DNA of 64,000 nt, from positions 186,001 to 250,000 of the forward strand of contig NW_026251734.1 of NCBI RefSeq assembly GCF_025024155.1. The letters are read 5' to 3'. Of this stretch, positions 10,352 to 25,570 are shown one piece after another (position 1 is the first letter of the stretch; every line of letters begins with the position of its first letter). The translations under genes and the position numbers were made by a program. Source of the stretch: Gamsiella multidivaricata (taxonomy: Eukaryota > Mortierellomycota > Mortierellomycetes > Mortierellales > Mortierellaceae). The notes under the pieces are model-generated. The model was given only the letters and a program-made list of their open reading frames with translations. It was not told the DNA's origin and searched no databases.

Positions 10352-13300
10352 CTACAGGTCATCATCGTCGTCATCCACAAGGCTCTTGATCTTCTTGATC
10401 TTGGAAAGCATAGTAACAGCTATAAAAAATAAAACACAAAAGAAAGAAACAACTATGTCAGACGCCTTTTCGCAAACAAGGAGATGAGGCAACCAATGTT
10501 CGTGTATGACAGAAGACCCAAAGAAATGATTATCTTACCTTTGTGTGTAGACAGGACGCGCTCGGCATTAGGCGGGAGTCGCAGCCACGTTGGAGGCTCA
10601 CGTTCAGGCAGCTCACCGACCCATTCCAAGAACTGAGACATCTTCGTTCCTTCGGGCGCAGTCAAGCCCGCATCGTCTCCAGTCGTTTCCACCAGCTTGT
10701 ACTCCAGATCGTAGCACTCAGGCCTGAAAAACGAGTTCACAAAGCTCTCCAGCAGTTGCTGATCCACATCGCTATCCACACGACCTCCGTACACAGACTG
10801 ACACAACAGCGTGCGGATGGCATCCCACGGAATACGGTCTGGTGAGACGTTCGCGCGACCCTGACCTACAGTGTCGAGCCAGACATCAATGGTGCTCAAC
10901 GCACAGTCCTGATCAGAGTCATTAAACTCGTATGCCTTTGTCCATCCCAAGGGTACATAACGAAGACGCTCCAAAACAACCGCGTGAAGCCAAGCAACCA
11001 TAAAGTAGAGACGAGCGCGCTCGGTCGGGCCCTTGGCATGGCGGGCTGCAGGGATGCCGCGAAGGGACTCTTGCAGGTTCGCTTTGACTCCGGGCTGGGG
11101 CTCGAACATGAGCACACGTGAAAGTCGAAGCAAATTCACAGGCACCTTGGGGTTCGTTTCCATCGTCAAGAACAGCCTAAAGTTCGGGTGTGCCTTCAAG
11201 CTGTGCAAACGCTTGTCAAGCTGACCGAGCCAAGTGAGTGCCAGATGCACGTTCTTGAGCAAGACCCAGTTTCCAGTTTTCGTCGCAGACGCAATCGCCT
11301 GGTCTGCCAAGCTAAAACCTTCCTGAGATCCCATGGCAACAGAGGCAAGGCGAACACCTTGCTCCTGCGCCAGGTTGTCGACACGATACGCGGCATCGTG
11401 GCCGGGCACAGAGCAAAGCGAGATGGGCGTTGCTGCCTTGACTTCTTCGCGCACTAACTTGGCGAGATCCAAGTCGGCCTGGCTAACAAAGTTGGGCGTG
11501 AATAACTGATCGATGTACTTGGTTGTTGCGGCCAGGAGACGATCTGGGCGGAAACATTTGATCACCAACAACTTCTTAAATTCGTTAATTGCTACAAAAA
11601 ATAAAAAGCGAAGAAGTGCCTGTCAGTAGTCTAGCGCATAAAAATTAAAACAGCCATGACTCCATGCATTCATCATCGAGACTTACCATCGACTTGAGAG
11701 GGCTCCCAGAACACAGGAACATGTACTTCAGCCTTGGAATCATTCCAAACCTTGGCCCACGCGTCAGGGTTGCTCGCAATGTGAGCGGGCATATCCTTGA
11801 AAGTTGCCAGCTTCGAGAACTCATCCATCCTCTCAGCACGCTGTTCTTCCGTGAACTCGGCCGTGACTTCACCCTTGGGATTAGAATCGGCACTGAGCAA
11901 AAAGTCGTACTCGGTCTCGTCCGCCTGAGAGGATGTTCCACGAATCTTGATCTGTGAAAGTAGCATAGCAAATGTGATATGGTCGTCGTGCAGTAAGGCG
12001 CGGCTCGCTCTTCTGTAAGAGACGTTGAAGAGATCGCGCGTGAGAATGTCCAGGCGTTGTCCATAATCCTTGACACCATTGAGTTCAGGGTTCTCATGGA
12101 GCACAAAGTTGAAGATGTCCGAGAAAAAGTCGAGCGAGAACTGGTAAAAGTGGTGCAGACGGTTGAGCTGCTCCATAACAAAGAAGATGGAACTGCACGA
12201 GTGTGCCAACGGCGTGTAGATAGCCGTGGTCTGTTCAACCTCCTGCATAACGCCTTCGGTCTCCTCCACCTTGCGAGTGACATCTGCAGCCTCACGTTTC
12301 AAGGTCTCGAGAGTCCCGATGACCTTGTCGTCGTCCAAGATGTTGCCCTTCGACTCGTTCAAAGCTTGAAGCAACGACTTTTCAAGATGACGCAGCTTGA
12401 CCTTGAATTCTCCTTGCAACTTGATAAGGTCTGCACGGCGACGATCCACATCAGGTCGCTCTGCCTTGAGCACCTTGCTCAAGCATTGGCTCTGTAGACT
12501 GCCTCTTGTCACTGTAAAATTGACGAAGGACACTCGACTGCATACATCTGGTGGGAAATTGACAGACGGGTCTCTGGTCGACAGGAACAGGGTGAAGGCT
12601 GGCGAGAAATCAATGTCTTGGTTACCCAGACGGATCAGGACACGACCACCAGTGCGTCGCAGTTCCCTATTCAGGACGGGGTTCATAATGGGGTCCAAGT
12701 GCTCGACATCCTGGATCAGAAGAGGGTTACCGAAACGCAAGGCACTCTCCAGGTTCTTGAGGAAGGAGTCGTCGAGGAAACTGGTCACGGTGATCTTGCG
12801 ATCCTTGTACTCGTTCATCAGGAAAGTCGTGGCCTGACCAGAGGGATCAATGATGAGAGGATATCTATTGAAGCGCTGGAGAATGATAGCATTTTCCACA
12901 CAGAGGTCGTCTGCAGGAAGAGAGCGCTCAGTCCAGGACAAGCGGTCGTCTGCTGTGGAAAGGTATTCTGCAAGTGAAATGTCGGTCTTGAACTGAATAC
13001 CAGCCTTAGTGAGGTGGTCCGCCCACTTGTGGAACAAGAGCTCACGATACTGTTGGTCAAAGTAACCGCCATAGGCCAGGAAAGCTGATGCCAGCAGAAC
13101 GTCTCCGACAGTGGTCGCCATCTGGGTGTCGAACGAATGGCTTCCAGCCTCCCAACGAACCTTCTCAGACGAGAGCGAATCGAGCAGGGTAACACTGCGG
13201 TCAACCTTAGACTTGACGCGCTCCATCTCGCTCTTGATAGAACCAACCTCTGAAATAAGAACCGCGTATTCCTCCTTGTAAGTCGCGATACTGTTCTCAA

Positions 13301-16300
13301 GCTCCACGATCATTTTCTCAATGCTGGACGCCTGCATGACTGTTGCCTGGGCACTATCCTCAAGCTCCTGAACTTCCTGACGAAGAGGTCCGACTTTGTC
13401 CAGAATCTCAGAAAAGTTCACCTGAGCAATGACCCACTTGACCAGAGGACCGCAGGCCTTACTGGCGTGGTTCACAGTCTCAAAGTTGTAATTGGGGTTG
13501 CTAAGGTATTCGGCCTTCATCCTGGCGCGCATGTTGGGCGTCATTTGTCGATCCGTATCAAAGTTGACAATACTGGAGATAAAGTCATCGCGACGAATAA
13601 TTGCCTGCACCGTCTTCCAGCTCTCCAGCCTGTGTCCAAGAAGAGTGCAGACAGATTCCATGGCCATCTTGACAGCCTCGGGAGGGTTACCCATAGAACG
13701 CACCTCAGTCAGCTGAGCCTTCTTAATGTCCGTAACAGCCTTCTGGGCTTCCTTAACAGCGGGTTCGGCATTGGCAAGATCAGCCATGACAACATGCCTA
13801 CGGCGAGCAATCTCCTTATTTTGGATCCCCAGCGCAACCTGGATCTCCTCCGATCTCTTTTTCTTTGTTTCAGCCTCCTGCTGGTCAGCCACCATCTTCT
13901 GCAGCTTGTCGTTGGCCTGTCGATTCTTGATCTCGAGCTCGCTCTTCTTTATGGCAAGACTTTTTCGGAGTTCCTCAACCTTCACGACAGTGTCCTTCAG
14001 TTTGTCAAGACCAACGTTCAAGTGTCGCTGCTGTTCCTCGAGATCCTCACGCTTCTCGTTATAGAGACGGACATAGTGACGAATAAAGTCGAGGTAGTGA
14101 CGAGGGGTAACATAGCCGCGCCTTCCGTTTCTCTTACTCAACTTAGCGTTCACCTCATAGAGCGACTGATGCACATAGACAAACGCATTGGTGATAGCAT
14201 GGCGATGAGTCGGCATCTCAGGAAGATTGCGGTACACTACTGGGAAGTTTTGAGGAGGCGAATAATGGGGTCGATCCAGATCCAAGCTGGTGGTGAATTC
14301 CTGGCCAACTTGGAAGAATGCCTGGTCGGACCAGTCACCAAACCAGTCGAGTACACAACGGTTGAACAAGGCAGGCGAGGTTGCAGCACGGGAAGCCAAT
14401 CCTTCCTCGGGCGGATTCATGGTGAACACGACATGCAGGTTCTTCATGACTTGTTGAGTGAACCATTTGTACAGCTCTTCGCTCGAGTCCAACATCAGAC
14501 CATCTCTCTGAGCTCCCTCTTTACACGCCGTCATCAACGAAGCGTACTCGTCCCCTTCAAACAGTCCAGGGACCTCGGCGTTGGCCAACAAAGTGTTCAT
14601 CCTCTCCAAGAATCCAGAATCAAGAACGTTGGACTCGTCCAGGATGAAGCACACCTTTTCACCCTTGCAACCAGCGCGACGAAGCACAACTCGGAGATCC
14701 TCGTCGAAGTCAGCGGCTGTGTACTTGTTGTGAACCTTGATCTGGAAAACACTCAGACCATTCATCCAGGCAACAAAGCGCGACAAGGTGGTCTTTCCGC
14801 TTCCACTGACACCGATCAGCAGCATGTGGCCCTGCATCTGACGGAAGACACGGTCGATACGCAAGACGTGGTCCAAAACATCATTGAAGAGCGCGAGTGG
14901 AACATCCAGCTCCTCCTCATAAAAGACCTTGAGACGAGCCTTGGCATAGTCACGGAGTTCTTCGCGGTCGACTGGAACATAGTACTTCGAGAGCCAGTTC
15001 GAATATAAGATGGGACGACCCAGCGCTGCTTCCTGATCGAGACCGGGGAAGTGCTTCATGGCAATACGGTCGATCTCGTCGTCGGTCCATTTGCGTTCCT
15101 CCTCTGTCACGAGACGATCCTGGAATAAACGAAGAGCTTCATGGGCCCAGATGCGCACCAAGCCCTCGACACTGAGTGTCTCCATAGGTTTGATCGCCTC
15201 AAAAATACCACGCATCCAGCGCGTCAGCTCACGAGGACTGTAAATGTAATGAGCTTGCATCTCAGGAACGAAATGAGCCTGGGAGCAGAGATACAGTTCA
15301 ACCATGGCGGCAGTGAGAGGCTCGGAATAGGCACGAAGGGATGGGACAACTTTAAGCATAGCACGGCAGAAGGTGCTGTAAATCTGCTTGAGCGAGATCT
15401 CTCCGGGATAGTCGACCATGACCAGTGGGACATGGCGCAGGAAACGATGAGTAAGAGGGATACGACCAGGGTCGGTAGGAGGGTTACAGGCGCCAACAAA
15501 CTGGATGCGCTCCAGCTTGACCCAAGACTTATCCGTTGTCCTCCAAAAACCACCGCACTCGACTAATTGACGCATAAATGAGATCACACGCTGAGTACCG
15601 TACTTGTCCATGGACGGCAGATTGATTTCATCACAGAAGACCACAAGCCAGCGACCTAGCAATACAGGCGACAACAAGACTCCATTGGGCGTCTTACGGT
15701 ACTCGCAGTACTGTTCGAGCGTCTTGAGAATCAGTTCGGGAGTAGTAGCACTGGAGAAGTTAAGACCGACGACTTCCATCTCTGGCAGCTTTCGTAGAGC
15801 GCTGAATAGTGTCATGGTCTTTCCGGAACCAGGAGGACCGCAGAGGATCAACGGCTTGTGCTCAGAGAGCCACGAGTAAAGGACCTCCTCGTGACGAACA
15901 GTGTCAACTGTTGGAATAACAACATCAGCCTCCGCCACGGTGTGGGTCTCGATCTCAATAACAGGGACCCTGGCCTGCCATGGAACCCAATCACCAGAGT
16001 TGATGTTGACATCGAAATCAATAATGGACATATTGGCAATCTGGGGCAGTTCAATGGTGGTCACGTCGCGAACGAAGTCTCCGAGACGGGTACGGAGCTC
16101 CAGTTTGGCATCTCCTGAGAAACTCCAGATGGCCGAGAATACAAGGCGCTTGGACATGTAGCTGTCGAGCTGTTCCGCACCCATGGGGAAATCAGAGTGC
16201 TGGCTGTTGTACTGGATAACGTTGCGGACACTCTTGTTGAGGAGCGAGAAAAGAGTGCCCAGGACGCGCATCGTTGTGAAGTCCATGATATGCTCGAGGG

Positions 16301-19300
16301 TAGCTGCATAATCCAGGGCTCTCGGAATAAGCCCATCCTCAGCAAAGTGGGGCTCGAGAATGCTGGCGCAAGCCTGCTGGGTAAGAAGGATGGGTGATGC
16401 AGCGCGGTTCTCCTCGGTCTCGACACGGCGAACAGTGACCTCCTCGTCGACTTCATCCAGGGGCACATTACGAAGAGTAGCAAAGTAGTTGGAGAAGACC
16501 ATCGAGCGATCAATGACATCGCTACTGTACCAGACCATTCCGCAGCGACTGACAGTGGCGAGTGTGGCATACTTCAGAGTCTCGACTTCAAACATGATGC
16601 GGACATTTGGCGGCAAACTCAATCGCTCTCCGTTGGGAAGAGTTAATAGCCTATTGTCGTCCAGGACACTGTTCAAGTTCTCAACCCATTCAGGATCAAC
16701 GTCTCCGTCAAAGATAATCCAATGACGCTTGGTGCTCTCGCCACGGACATTGTCGACAATCTTGCGGAGAATATTAGTGAACAGACCATCGGTCCACTCT
16801 CGGGTCGTGGGGTCCAGAACACCGTACAAGGCCTCCTTGGACATGGCCTTGGGATCAATTACATACGACTGCCCCTCAACGCCTTCAACAACCTCCAAGG
16901 CTGCGAGCAGGACCTGCCAGGCGTTGGATTTGCCGCTTCCTGAAGGTCCGACCATCATCAATCCGTGGTGAATGCGCTGAATCTGATACAACTGCAAGAT
17001 CTTTTCCATCCAAAGGTCTCCGACAACCAAACGACGCTTATCGCAGATATCCTTGATGGCCTTACGCAAGGGCTGCAGACTGACAGGGTTATATTCGACT
17101 CCAGGGAACACAGCCTTAAGAAGACTAGAGAAAAGATAAGAGAAAAATATAGCATTATCATGTCAGCACATCTTCAAAAAGCATATAAAGTAAGCGATGG
17201 GCAAAACACTTCAAAAGCTAATAATCGACGCATGCCCCAGCCTACCCCATCAAAATCGAAATATCATCCGCAACCAACTTGGGTACAACGGTCTCCCTGA
17301 TACTCTGAATCAAAATCTCCTGTTCAGGGACGCCCTCCGAAATGCGCTCAAACTCGGCGGTGAGATTCTCAGGGTTGGATGACCGAAGTTCCTGAAGGCG
17401 ATCACGCTTCATGTTACCGGCACTGACAAGTACACTCTTAAGTGCACGAAGACCAAAGTCGTAATGCGATTGAGGGGACAGTTTCTCGTCGCACAGGTTG
17501 AATAGGGGAATGACTTTGGACGCCAACATTTCGGCCGTGCGGAAACCCTGCGACGACAACATGACCTGAGCGATGAGTTCTCTATCGGGCTTGGTCATGG
17601 CAATGCTGCGGAACAGCTTCTTGAGATTGTCGGGCAAGTTGGATCGTCCAGCATATCCAGGATTCATGGTAATGAAGATACCGGTGTTGGTGTTGACCCT
17701 CACATTCTTGCCCACCAACTCAATCTCGTGGTTCGGGTTGGTCTTAGCTTCCTTGAGACCGAGCTGAATCGTCTGAACTTGCTGTGAGACGGCGGACAAA
17801 ATTCTCTCCTCCAAACGGTTGAACTCGTCAAAGCATCCCCAGGCGCCGACCTGCGAAAGACCGATGAAAATACGACCCATAGCCTGGAAGTCAAAGTTCT
17901 CGTCACAGCAGAAGACAAGTACAAAGCGACCGAGTTGAATACCCAGCGCCTTGACGGACTCCGTCTTTCCTGTACCGGCGGGTCCAAAGGGCGAACCACC
18001 AAGACGCGATTCCAATGCCTGCGTGAGAGTGAGGTAGCAGCGATCTGTCAGTGGCGTCTGGACTAGGCGCTCGGTGACACCAAAATATTCGTAGCCGTAC
18101 AAGAAGGAGGCGTTGGCCATGTTGATGGTCAAGCACTGTAGCGGATCCTCATGGCTGGAGTTGAAGTAGAATCGCATCTGAGACAACCAAGTAAAGTCTT
18201 TTGAGGAAGAAATCTTGTTGCGGAGGAGGACACGGATCACGTCGCGCTGGTGAACAAGGTCGGTAATCAAATGCTCGCACTTCTTGCGCAGAATGGGGGC
18301 AAGATCTTGAAGAACTGTATCCGCCAAAACGCCGAGGGCTCGCTGGACATAATCGAGGGCCTGTTGCATCAACTGCTCATTCCACGCGCCAGACTCTCCC
18401 ATGGCAGCAAGGGCGCGCTCGACGGAGGTAGTCCAAGTGGTCTGCGACGTAAGAACGACCAGCTGATCAGGAACCTTATCCATCCAGCTCAGGAACATAG
18501 TTGGGTCGAGGGTCTCGGCAAAGTAAAAAACGTTCATCTCTTGCACGGACTCGGCCATGATCTGCGCCAAGGACATACGCATCTCCTTTTCGACAAGTGT
18601 CAGCCAGTCGTTGATCCTTGGGTTGTCCTTGATCGACACAGGGGTTTTGAACATAACATTCTCGCCCTCCTTGGAAGACATACCAAGAACGGTGGTCACG
18701 TCTTCGCTGAGGATAATGCTGCTAATACCAGCGAACATCTTCTTGAAGTGCTTCTGAATACGGACGACGTCCTTGCTGTTTCCGATAATCTCGAGCAAAT
18801 CTTCGTCTCCCACAAAGTAAAAGCGAGGAAAAGAAGAACGTTCCCTTTCCAGGTACTCTCCCAGTGCCTTCTGAATCTTGCCCAGGAGATCGGCCAAACG
18901 CTCGAGTGACTTTTGGATGTTGGCAATGTTGAGGACGTCCAAGACAAAGGGGGACTTGTAGACCTTCTTCATGACAGTCAAGAACTCAGAATTGATGTTC
19001 TGGAAACGCGACGACTCAACAGGAAGCAGGTGCTTGATGTCGTGGCTTCCAGTAAAGATACCCTCCAGGTAAACCCATTGACGCTGCACATCGATCCAAA
19101 CATCGAAAAGAACGTGGATGCGGTTCAATTTCTCTTCCCATCCTGCCGCTTCCTCCTCAAAGACCTTGTAGTATGGAGATAGCTTCATTGCTGACAAAAA
19201 GTTGAGGTTCTCGCTGCACTTGGCAAATAGATCGTCCCAACCACGGATAAGTCGGCACTTGTTCTGGTAGTTAACCAAATCGAGTACATAGTTGGTCCAT

Positions 19301-22300
19301 GTCTCGCGAACCTATGTTTTGCGACAGTAAAATTGATTAGGGACGGCTGAAGCCAAATATCAAGGCTGCGTTGCAAATAATATTCAAATGTTTACCTGCT
19401 TCAAGAACTCCTCAAGAGCCATCTCTCCTTGAGCGACGACAATGATGTCGCGGACAAGACTTTCGTTGCGTCTGAGGTCGAGGTCCCAAATGTTGCCAAC
19501 AGTCATTTCAGACAGAGTCAGGCGCCCTTCAACACGAAGAGCCTTGAATAGCTGACGCCAGTGACGCTCGCGGAGAGCCTCGGACTTGAGGTCAGTCAAC
19601 AACGGGTTGACCTTGAGATACAATCGAAGGGATTCTTGGACGTATTCGAAGGCTGCATATTGACGCATGCGATTGGGCATATCCTTGGTTGAGTTCATCA
19701 AGGTATCCAGCTGAGTTCTGATCTTGCGAGGAACTACAGTCGACCAGAGGGTGTCCTTGATCTCAAAGATGGATTGCCAGATCTTGGCCAGAGAGCTCCA
19801 GACAGACTTGAGGTCGCGAAGTTCTTCCAGGACTGGTTCCAGGCGATCGTCCATGGAGAGGTCAAGGTCGAGGGCCTCCTTGGCGCGGCAAACCATGTCA
19901 AACTCCTCCTTGACTCGAGTGACACGCCCTTCAAAAATGTTGAGGGTGTTAGTGGCAATATCGGGCTTGATGTTTCCTTGCACTGGCTTGTTCTTCTCCC
20001 AATCCTGCAAGATCTCCGAGATTTTCTGCTCCACCAACTTGTCCTCGGTCACAATCTTCATCTGCAGTCCAGCAATCTGATCCTGAATGGCGTTGTTCTT
20101 GCGGCTCAAAATCTCGTTGAACGCGCTCCATTCGCCGTCAACCTGATCGCAGTAGAGCCAGTCGCCGGGAAACTGGTAGCGCTGACGCTCCAAAGTTTTT
20201 TGGCCCTGTCGGAAGAGCTCCACATCGTGCTCCCACTTGGCGACCTTGCGCTTGAGATCTTGAACAAAGGTGATGAAAGTGACTGCCTCACCAGTTGCGT
20301 TACTGTCGACAGAGTGCAACTCAAGATCGTATCGGGCCTTGGAAACTGCACCGTGGAACTCCTTCATGGATGTTCCCAGCATGTTGCCAAAGCGGTTGAG
20401 CACCTCGCGCTGCCAAGAATCGTACTTTGCGTTCACCTTGGACTGGACCTGCTCGTAGTCAATAACCGCAGAACCGAAAGACTGCTCAGTTTCAGAGTTG
20501 TCGAATGTTGTGCGCGCCTTCTTGATCTCCAGAAGGAGCTGCTGCCACTTAGCCAAATCATCACCAAGGAGAGTAAAGATATACTGGGACTCCAAATCCC
20601 AAAGTGATTGATACTGCAGCCAGATGTCGACGTATTCCTTGACTTGCGTGACTTTGGCCTCAATCATCTCGTATGCCTTAGGAAGAGAGTCGTCTGGGAT
20701 CTTGGTCAGCTGTATAATAAAACGAAATAAAAATGATGATTTAGTATGAGACATTAATAAAAGGTGCTGGCAGGTGTTGGCAGGTCCTGTTCATAGCAAA
20801 CGGGCATTACCAAGTCAGAGTAGGTCAAATCTTCGACACTGTCTTGAACGACAAGTCCAATCTCATATCTGGAGCTCTGAATTCTGGTCAACGTGCAGAC
20901 AACCGAGAGCCAATCGTGCAGCTGGCTGTACCAGCTAGCGCGGGTCTGCTCAACTGGAGGATCGAGATACATGACCTGGTTTTTGATGCGAATCTCGTGG
21001 ACAAGGACCTTTAAAGCCGGCTTCACCTCGTTCGCCTTGGTCACAACATTTGCGCGTTCTGTTTCGCGGTTCGTGCGACGCTTCTTGTTCTTGCTGTGAA
21101 TGGTCAACTCCCTGGAATCAGCAGCGCCTTCTTCGTGGTCATCACGCTGATACTCAAGCATCCATGCCTTGATCGCCTGTTGCAAACGACCAACAAGCAG
21201 CGCCTCCACTCTGGCATCAAGCTGAGCAACCCACTGATCCAAGTTAGAGTAAGATTCCAGGTTGAGGCGATCGATCTGGAGCAAGGTTAAACGTGCAGGG
21301 TTAATGTTTGAAATGCGGGTATAGTTGATTAAAAAAATAGGATACTGATGTCAAGTACGTACCAGCTTCTGAATGCGCATGAGAATACTGGCAAACGTCG
21401 AGTGAACGAACAGACAGACGGGAAGTTCATCGATCAACTTCACAATCTCGTCATAGATCGAGATGAGCGAGTCCACCTTGTCCTGGAAAATCGATACCAC
21501 GGATGCAAATTCGCGCACGAACATGATATGGCGGTTCTCTCGTGCATCCACAGCACTGCCGGGGGCAATGTAAGCAGAGACGTTGGCGTACGTGTTGGCA
21601 AAGTGCTCCCATCGAAGGTTTACACCCTTAGAAACCATCTTTTGCGCGTCGTTGCGATATCCTGCGACAAGTGTGGCAATCTCTCCGTGGCGCTGAACTT
21701 TGTTGACCATTTGGCTGTAAGTGCGGATAGTCTCCATCAAACTGACAGCGAAGGGATAGACTCGTTTGGCATCCTTGGCAATGATGCTGACATTGTGTGG
21801 AACCTGATATTTTAGCCAGAGGAGATTGCGGACCTCCTTAAAAAGGGTGATGATCTGGGCATCAAAATTCACCCCGAGCTGTAGAACGTTTCCTTGGGCA
21901 CGGTTGCGGGTGATCTCGAACAATGGACCAGACACTGTGAGCTCACGACGGGTAATCTCGTTGAACCATGCCTCGTAGATCGGCCTGGTATCCAGCTTCT
22001 TCCTGAAACTGCTGCTCTCACTCTGTAGCTTTTGACCCTCTGCATACATTTCCCAGCCCTTTCCGAGGACATCCTCCACGCGCTTCATGTATGTCGAGAG
22101 CTGACGCTCAATCTGACGCGCCCAGATGATATGTCCAGAGATCGGGGGCAGATCACGCAACTGCGACATGTGGTAGGCGTCCGAATGACGGTATTGCATC
22201 TTGAACTTATCATGCAGCTTTTTGATGTCGTCCTTCACTTTCTCAATCAGCTGCGTTTGATATTCTTGAATGGCGCCACGAATCTGTGAGGAGACAAAAT

Positions 22301-25068
22301 GGGTATGACTTATTAATCTTTCTGCAGCATATAACTTGCAGTCGGCCCAATGACGATGTTAAAAGTGACGTTACCTTGGGGCGGACGAAAAGGGCATTGA
22401 ACTTTGAGAACACACGGAACATCTCGTTGGCGTTCTTGGCAATTCCAAGTCTGTCACGAAGTCGAGCAATAATCTGGTTCTCGACCCTGGAGACTCGCTC
22501 ATTGTAAGACACCTCTGCAGTCACCCAAATCTCTGTGCCCTCTGTGAGCCGAAAAAGAGATGCAAGTGTTAACGAATGCTTTTAACGTATTGCAGCATGG
22601 AATTCCACAACATGCAAATACATACCGACGGAAACGTCGAGGACATCGACGTTCTTGACGCTTTCGTAGGCGAGCCTGACCTCCTCGACTGCATTTACAT
22701 CGCTGAGACCAACGCTCTCGGTCTCCTCAACCTCTAAAGAAGACTTGGTCGCAAAGCCGCTAGGCTTTGTCATGACCTTCAAGATGGTCTGATGGAGCTG
22801 CTCGTGCTGCTTCCTGAAGTTGCGAACAAAAAGAATGCGCTCCTGGAGCTTAGCGTGTGCTGGGTTGATCTTGATCGGGAGAAATTTCTCCGATCGTTTG
22901 CGGGTCACCTCACGAGCAACATTGGTAAATTCCTTAATGACCTCGTCCCAGGTCTTGAAGACCTCCACAGCTCCCGCAGTCGCCTTTTCGAAATCATCAT
23001 AGTCCATATACATCAATCGCCTGCTTCCCAATACTCGTAGCAACTGGTCGTTAAGATCCTTCGAAATCGCTTCAACGAGGGGCAAAGCTCGCCGAATAGG
23101 ATAGGGCCTATACAAATCACATGGACACAATGTTAACATTATCTGTTGAGGTTCCCGTTGAGCGCGAACCAGGTATAATACGTACGAAAGCTTCAGCTTC
23201 TTGTTGATATGTCCGAAAATCTGTAGGAGTGAGTCGCGGACCTTATTCGCATCCGTTGCGGCCAACAGCTCGTTCAATGGGAAATCTTTCATAAGCTGGT
23301 TATACTTGTGAACTAAAAAATGAGTTTGAAAAGAAAAAGTCGTGTGCACAATTAATTAAATGTGTCTCTTCTTGCATTAACCAGCTCATATCGAGCAGTG
23401 AAGCGATGCATGGCATACCTTTCTCAGTTCCCTCCTTCAAACCAGTGTCCGCGATAAAACTAACTGTCGCATGAAAACGCTTCGCATGTTTCAAAATGTC
23501 GAGGGTGAGGACTAATAATATATATAAAAGTGAGTTAGAAATGGGAATTATTTAGCACAAAGAGACGTCGTGAACTCATTCATAAAGGCATTATACTCAC
23601 CAATTTGATCGCTCTTCAGTTGCTCGTCAATCTTCTCCAGCGCCCTCTCCATGCTGAGCCAGAAGTTAATCTCTTGGATGGCTGTTCCTGAAGCGGGGTC
23701 TCGTGACAGCTTGGTGACCTTCTGAATCTCCTTAATCCACCCATTGACATCTCCTTGCAGCTTGTTCAAGAAAGTCGAGTCTGAAAAGCACGATGAATCA
23801 AGAGCATCCACTGTGACACGGCGACCCTCAGCACGGCACTAATGGAATGACAGCGCGCACGAGTGTTTGTATCAGTACAGATTAATTCAGGAGAATCTTA
23901 AGTATTCGGAGCAAAGCACAGAACGCTTACTTCGTCAATGGCTCGCTGCACAACGGGGTGGATATTCAATGAAATCTCGGGAATCTCGACGTTTTGCTGC
24001 AGATGCAAGAGAGACAGTTCCAGTTCGGCAATCTTTTTCTTAGCCATTGGGATTCCTATATACACGAAAAACAGCGTTAGCCATACAATTGTGACACTCA
24101 GAACCCTGCATCGGTAGTGGTTTTGAGGTGTGAAACTCACCCATCTTGCCATCCTTATCATCAGGCCGCTTGCTTGAAGCACCGCTCTCGGCGCCGCCCT
24201 TGGTGCTCACATAAGCATTGAAGTAGGGACTGACGGCATAATGGATATAGGAGTGAAGAGCCTCGTATGGACTAGAGAGACCAAGTCCACCGTCGTTCGC
24301 AGCAGGGCCAGGCAGGTTGATGAACTGGACCTGAGTTTGCAAAGGTCTTGAGGTATCGATGGTAGGACCGCGCTTGATGAGGGCAAGCGAACCAACATGA
24401 TTGCTATGATATGTCAGCTCGTGGCTGACCGAGTACGAGAATGCCTGCGACGAATTGGCTAGATATCAACATCAACAGGGCAATATATCAAATCAAATAA
24501 AACAAAAGAAAAATATTTGGGGCACATGTCAGCATTGGGTTGATAAACCTATACTTGGGTGGATGCATGCGCGTCTGTACGATGCTTTGCAAGAGGGGAG
24601 GGGAACAGAGTCATAAGACAACGCCTCAACAAAACGACCAAGGATAAACCTTCCCATGTGCTTCTTCTACCAAAAAAAAAGCGTTTGTTTATCACAAAAC
24701 TGACCCTCACGGAGACCCCAAAGCGACGTGCATCGAAATGAATCAATGGCTATCATCGCCGCCATTTTGAGTATTGGGTCCTGAATCAAGCACAGCACCA
24801 TCTCGTGGTATCAAAGGGACTTACAACCGTCACTGGCAGACTCGATCTCCTTAAGCACATACAGGGCTGGAGTCTGAGGATCAATAGCAAAGCGGCGCAG
24901 ACGTTCTGCCGAGTCTGGGAACGAGAACAAGGATATATCGAGGTCCGCCTGCTCCGCCCCGAGAAGTAACACGAGAAGTTTCTCCAGGTAGATCTTCAGA
25001 ACATCGACGTCGACTGCAACATCGACACCGACAACTGGAAGACCGACGTCCTCATCCATTTGCAGCAT
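10352..25068 (-). CDS. DYN1: Cytoplasmic dynein heavy chain 1
   Basis: Minus-end-directed microtubule motor used for nuclear positioning and vesicle/endosome transport in hyphae. About 15 exons encode roughly 4,400 residues, the normal length for fungal cytoplasmic dynein. The start is taken at ATG 25068 (MLQMDEDVG). The N-terminal tail includes [17 protein letters not shown]; the linker and motor follow. Four P-loops are visible: AAA1 [10 protein letters not shown] (about 17955-18000), AAA2 [10 protein letters not shown] (about 16920-16955), AAA3 [10 protein letters not shown] (about 15815-15845), AAA4 [10 protein letters not shown] (about 14790-14825). Walker B motifs include GCFDEFNRL (AAA1), VVFCDEINL (AAA3) and CFILDESNV (AAA4). 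The stalk coiled coil and microtubule-binding tip span about 14060-13180. The last exon (10352-10419) adds a basic then poly-Asp tail ([16 protein letters not shown]). The largest exon is about 11.69-17.12 kb. Cytoplasmic rather than axonemal identity is inferred from overall resemblance; no axonemal genes are seen. Confidence 0.96.
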
Positions 25069-25570
25069 TTCTTTTCGGCTGCGGCTCCTCTCCTTTTGTT
25101 GAAAAAAGCTGCTGGTAGAAAGTTGGTAGATATGAAAGGGCAACTAAGACAGTGCTGACGATCTTTGTAATTTTGTGGAGTAAGTTAAAAGGTAAATGAA
25201 ACAATGGCTCCCTCTTAACTTTCTCGCAGCAAAAAAGTGTATAGAAGAGGCGAGAAGATGATGGGGGAAAGGGGGAAGGATGGATGAAAATGAACGAGAT
25301 GGTGAACCCAAAGAGCGCTGCGACAGGCTGTGGTACATATCATATGCAGAACGCCCTTAAGCGGGCCACCAAAACTGGTGTTCGGTATCCAAGGAGCAAG
25401 CTGAGCAAGCTTTCACCCCATGCTCTGACATTCTCCTCAACCAACTCTTTTCATTTCACTCAGGACTTTCTACTTTGTCTGCCAAGTCATTACACGCAGA
25501 AACGCCAGAAGCACCACGCATACACGACATACCTCATACACCGGAAAAAGACAGATACTAGGAGTGTGCA
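25069..25570. other. Divergent promoter region of dynein and VPS15
   Basis: About 500 bp between two start codons pointing away from each other. No TATA box is obvious on either side. The minus-strand frame stays open upstream of the dynein ATG, so a longer dynein N-terminus cannot be excluded by sequence alone. Confidence 0.45.

Noticed and set aside
13467..15008. A 513-codon plus-strand frame
   Set aside because: It is antisense to the conserved dynein motor exon and has no protein features; an effect of dynein codon bias.
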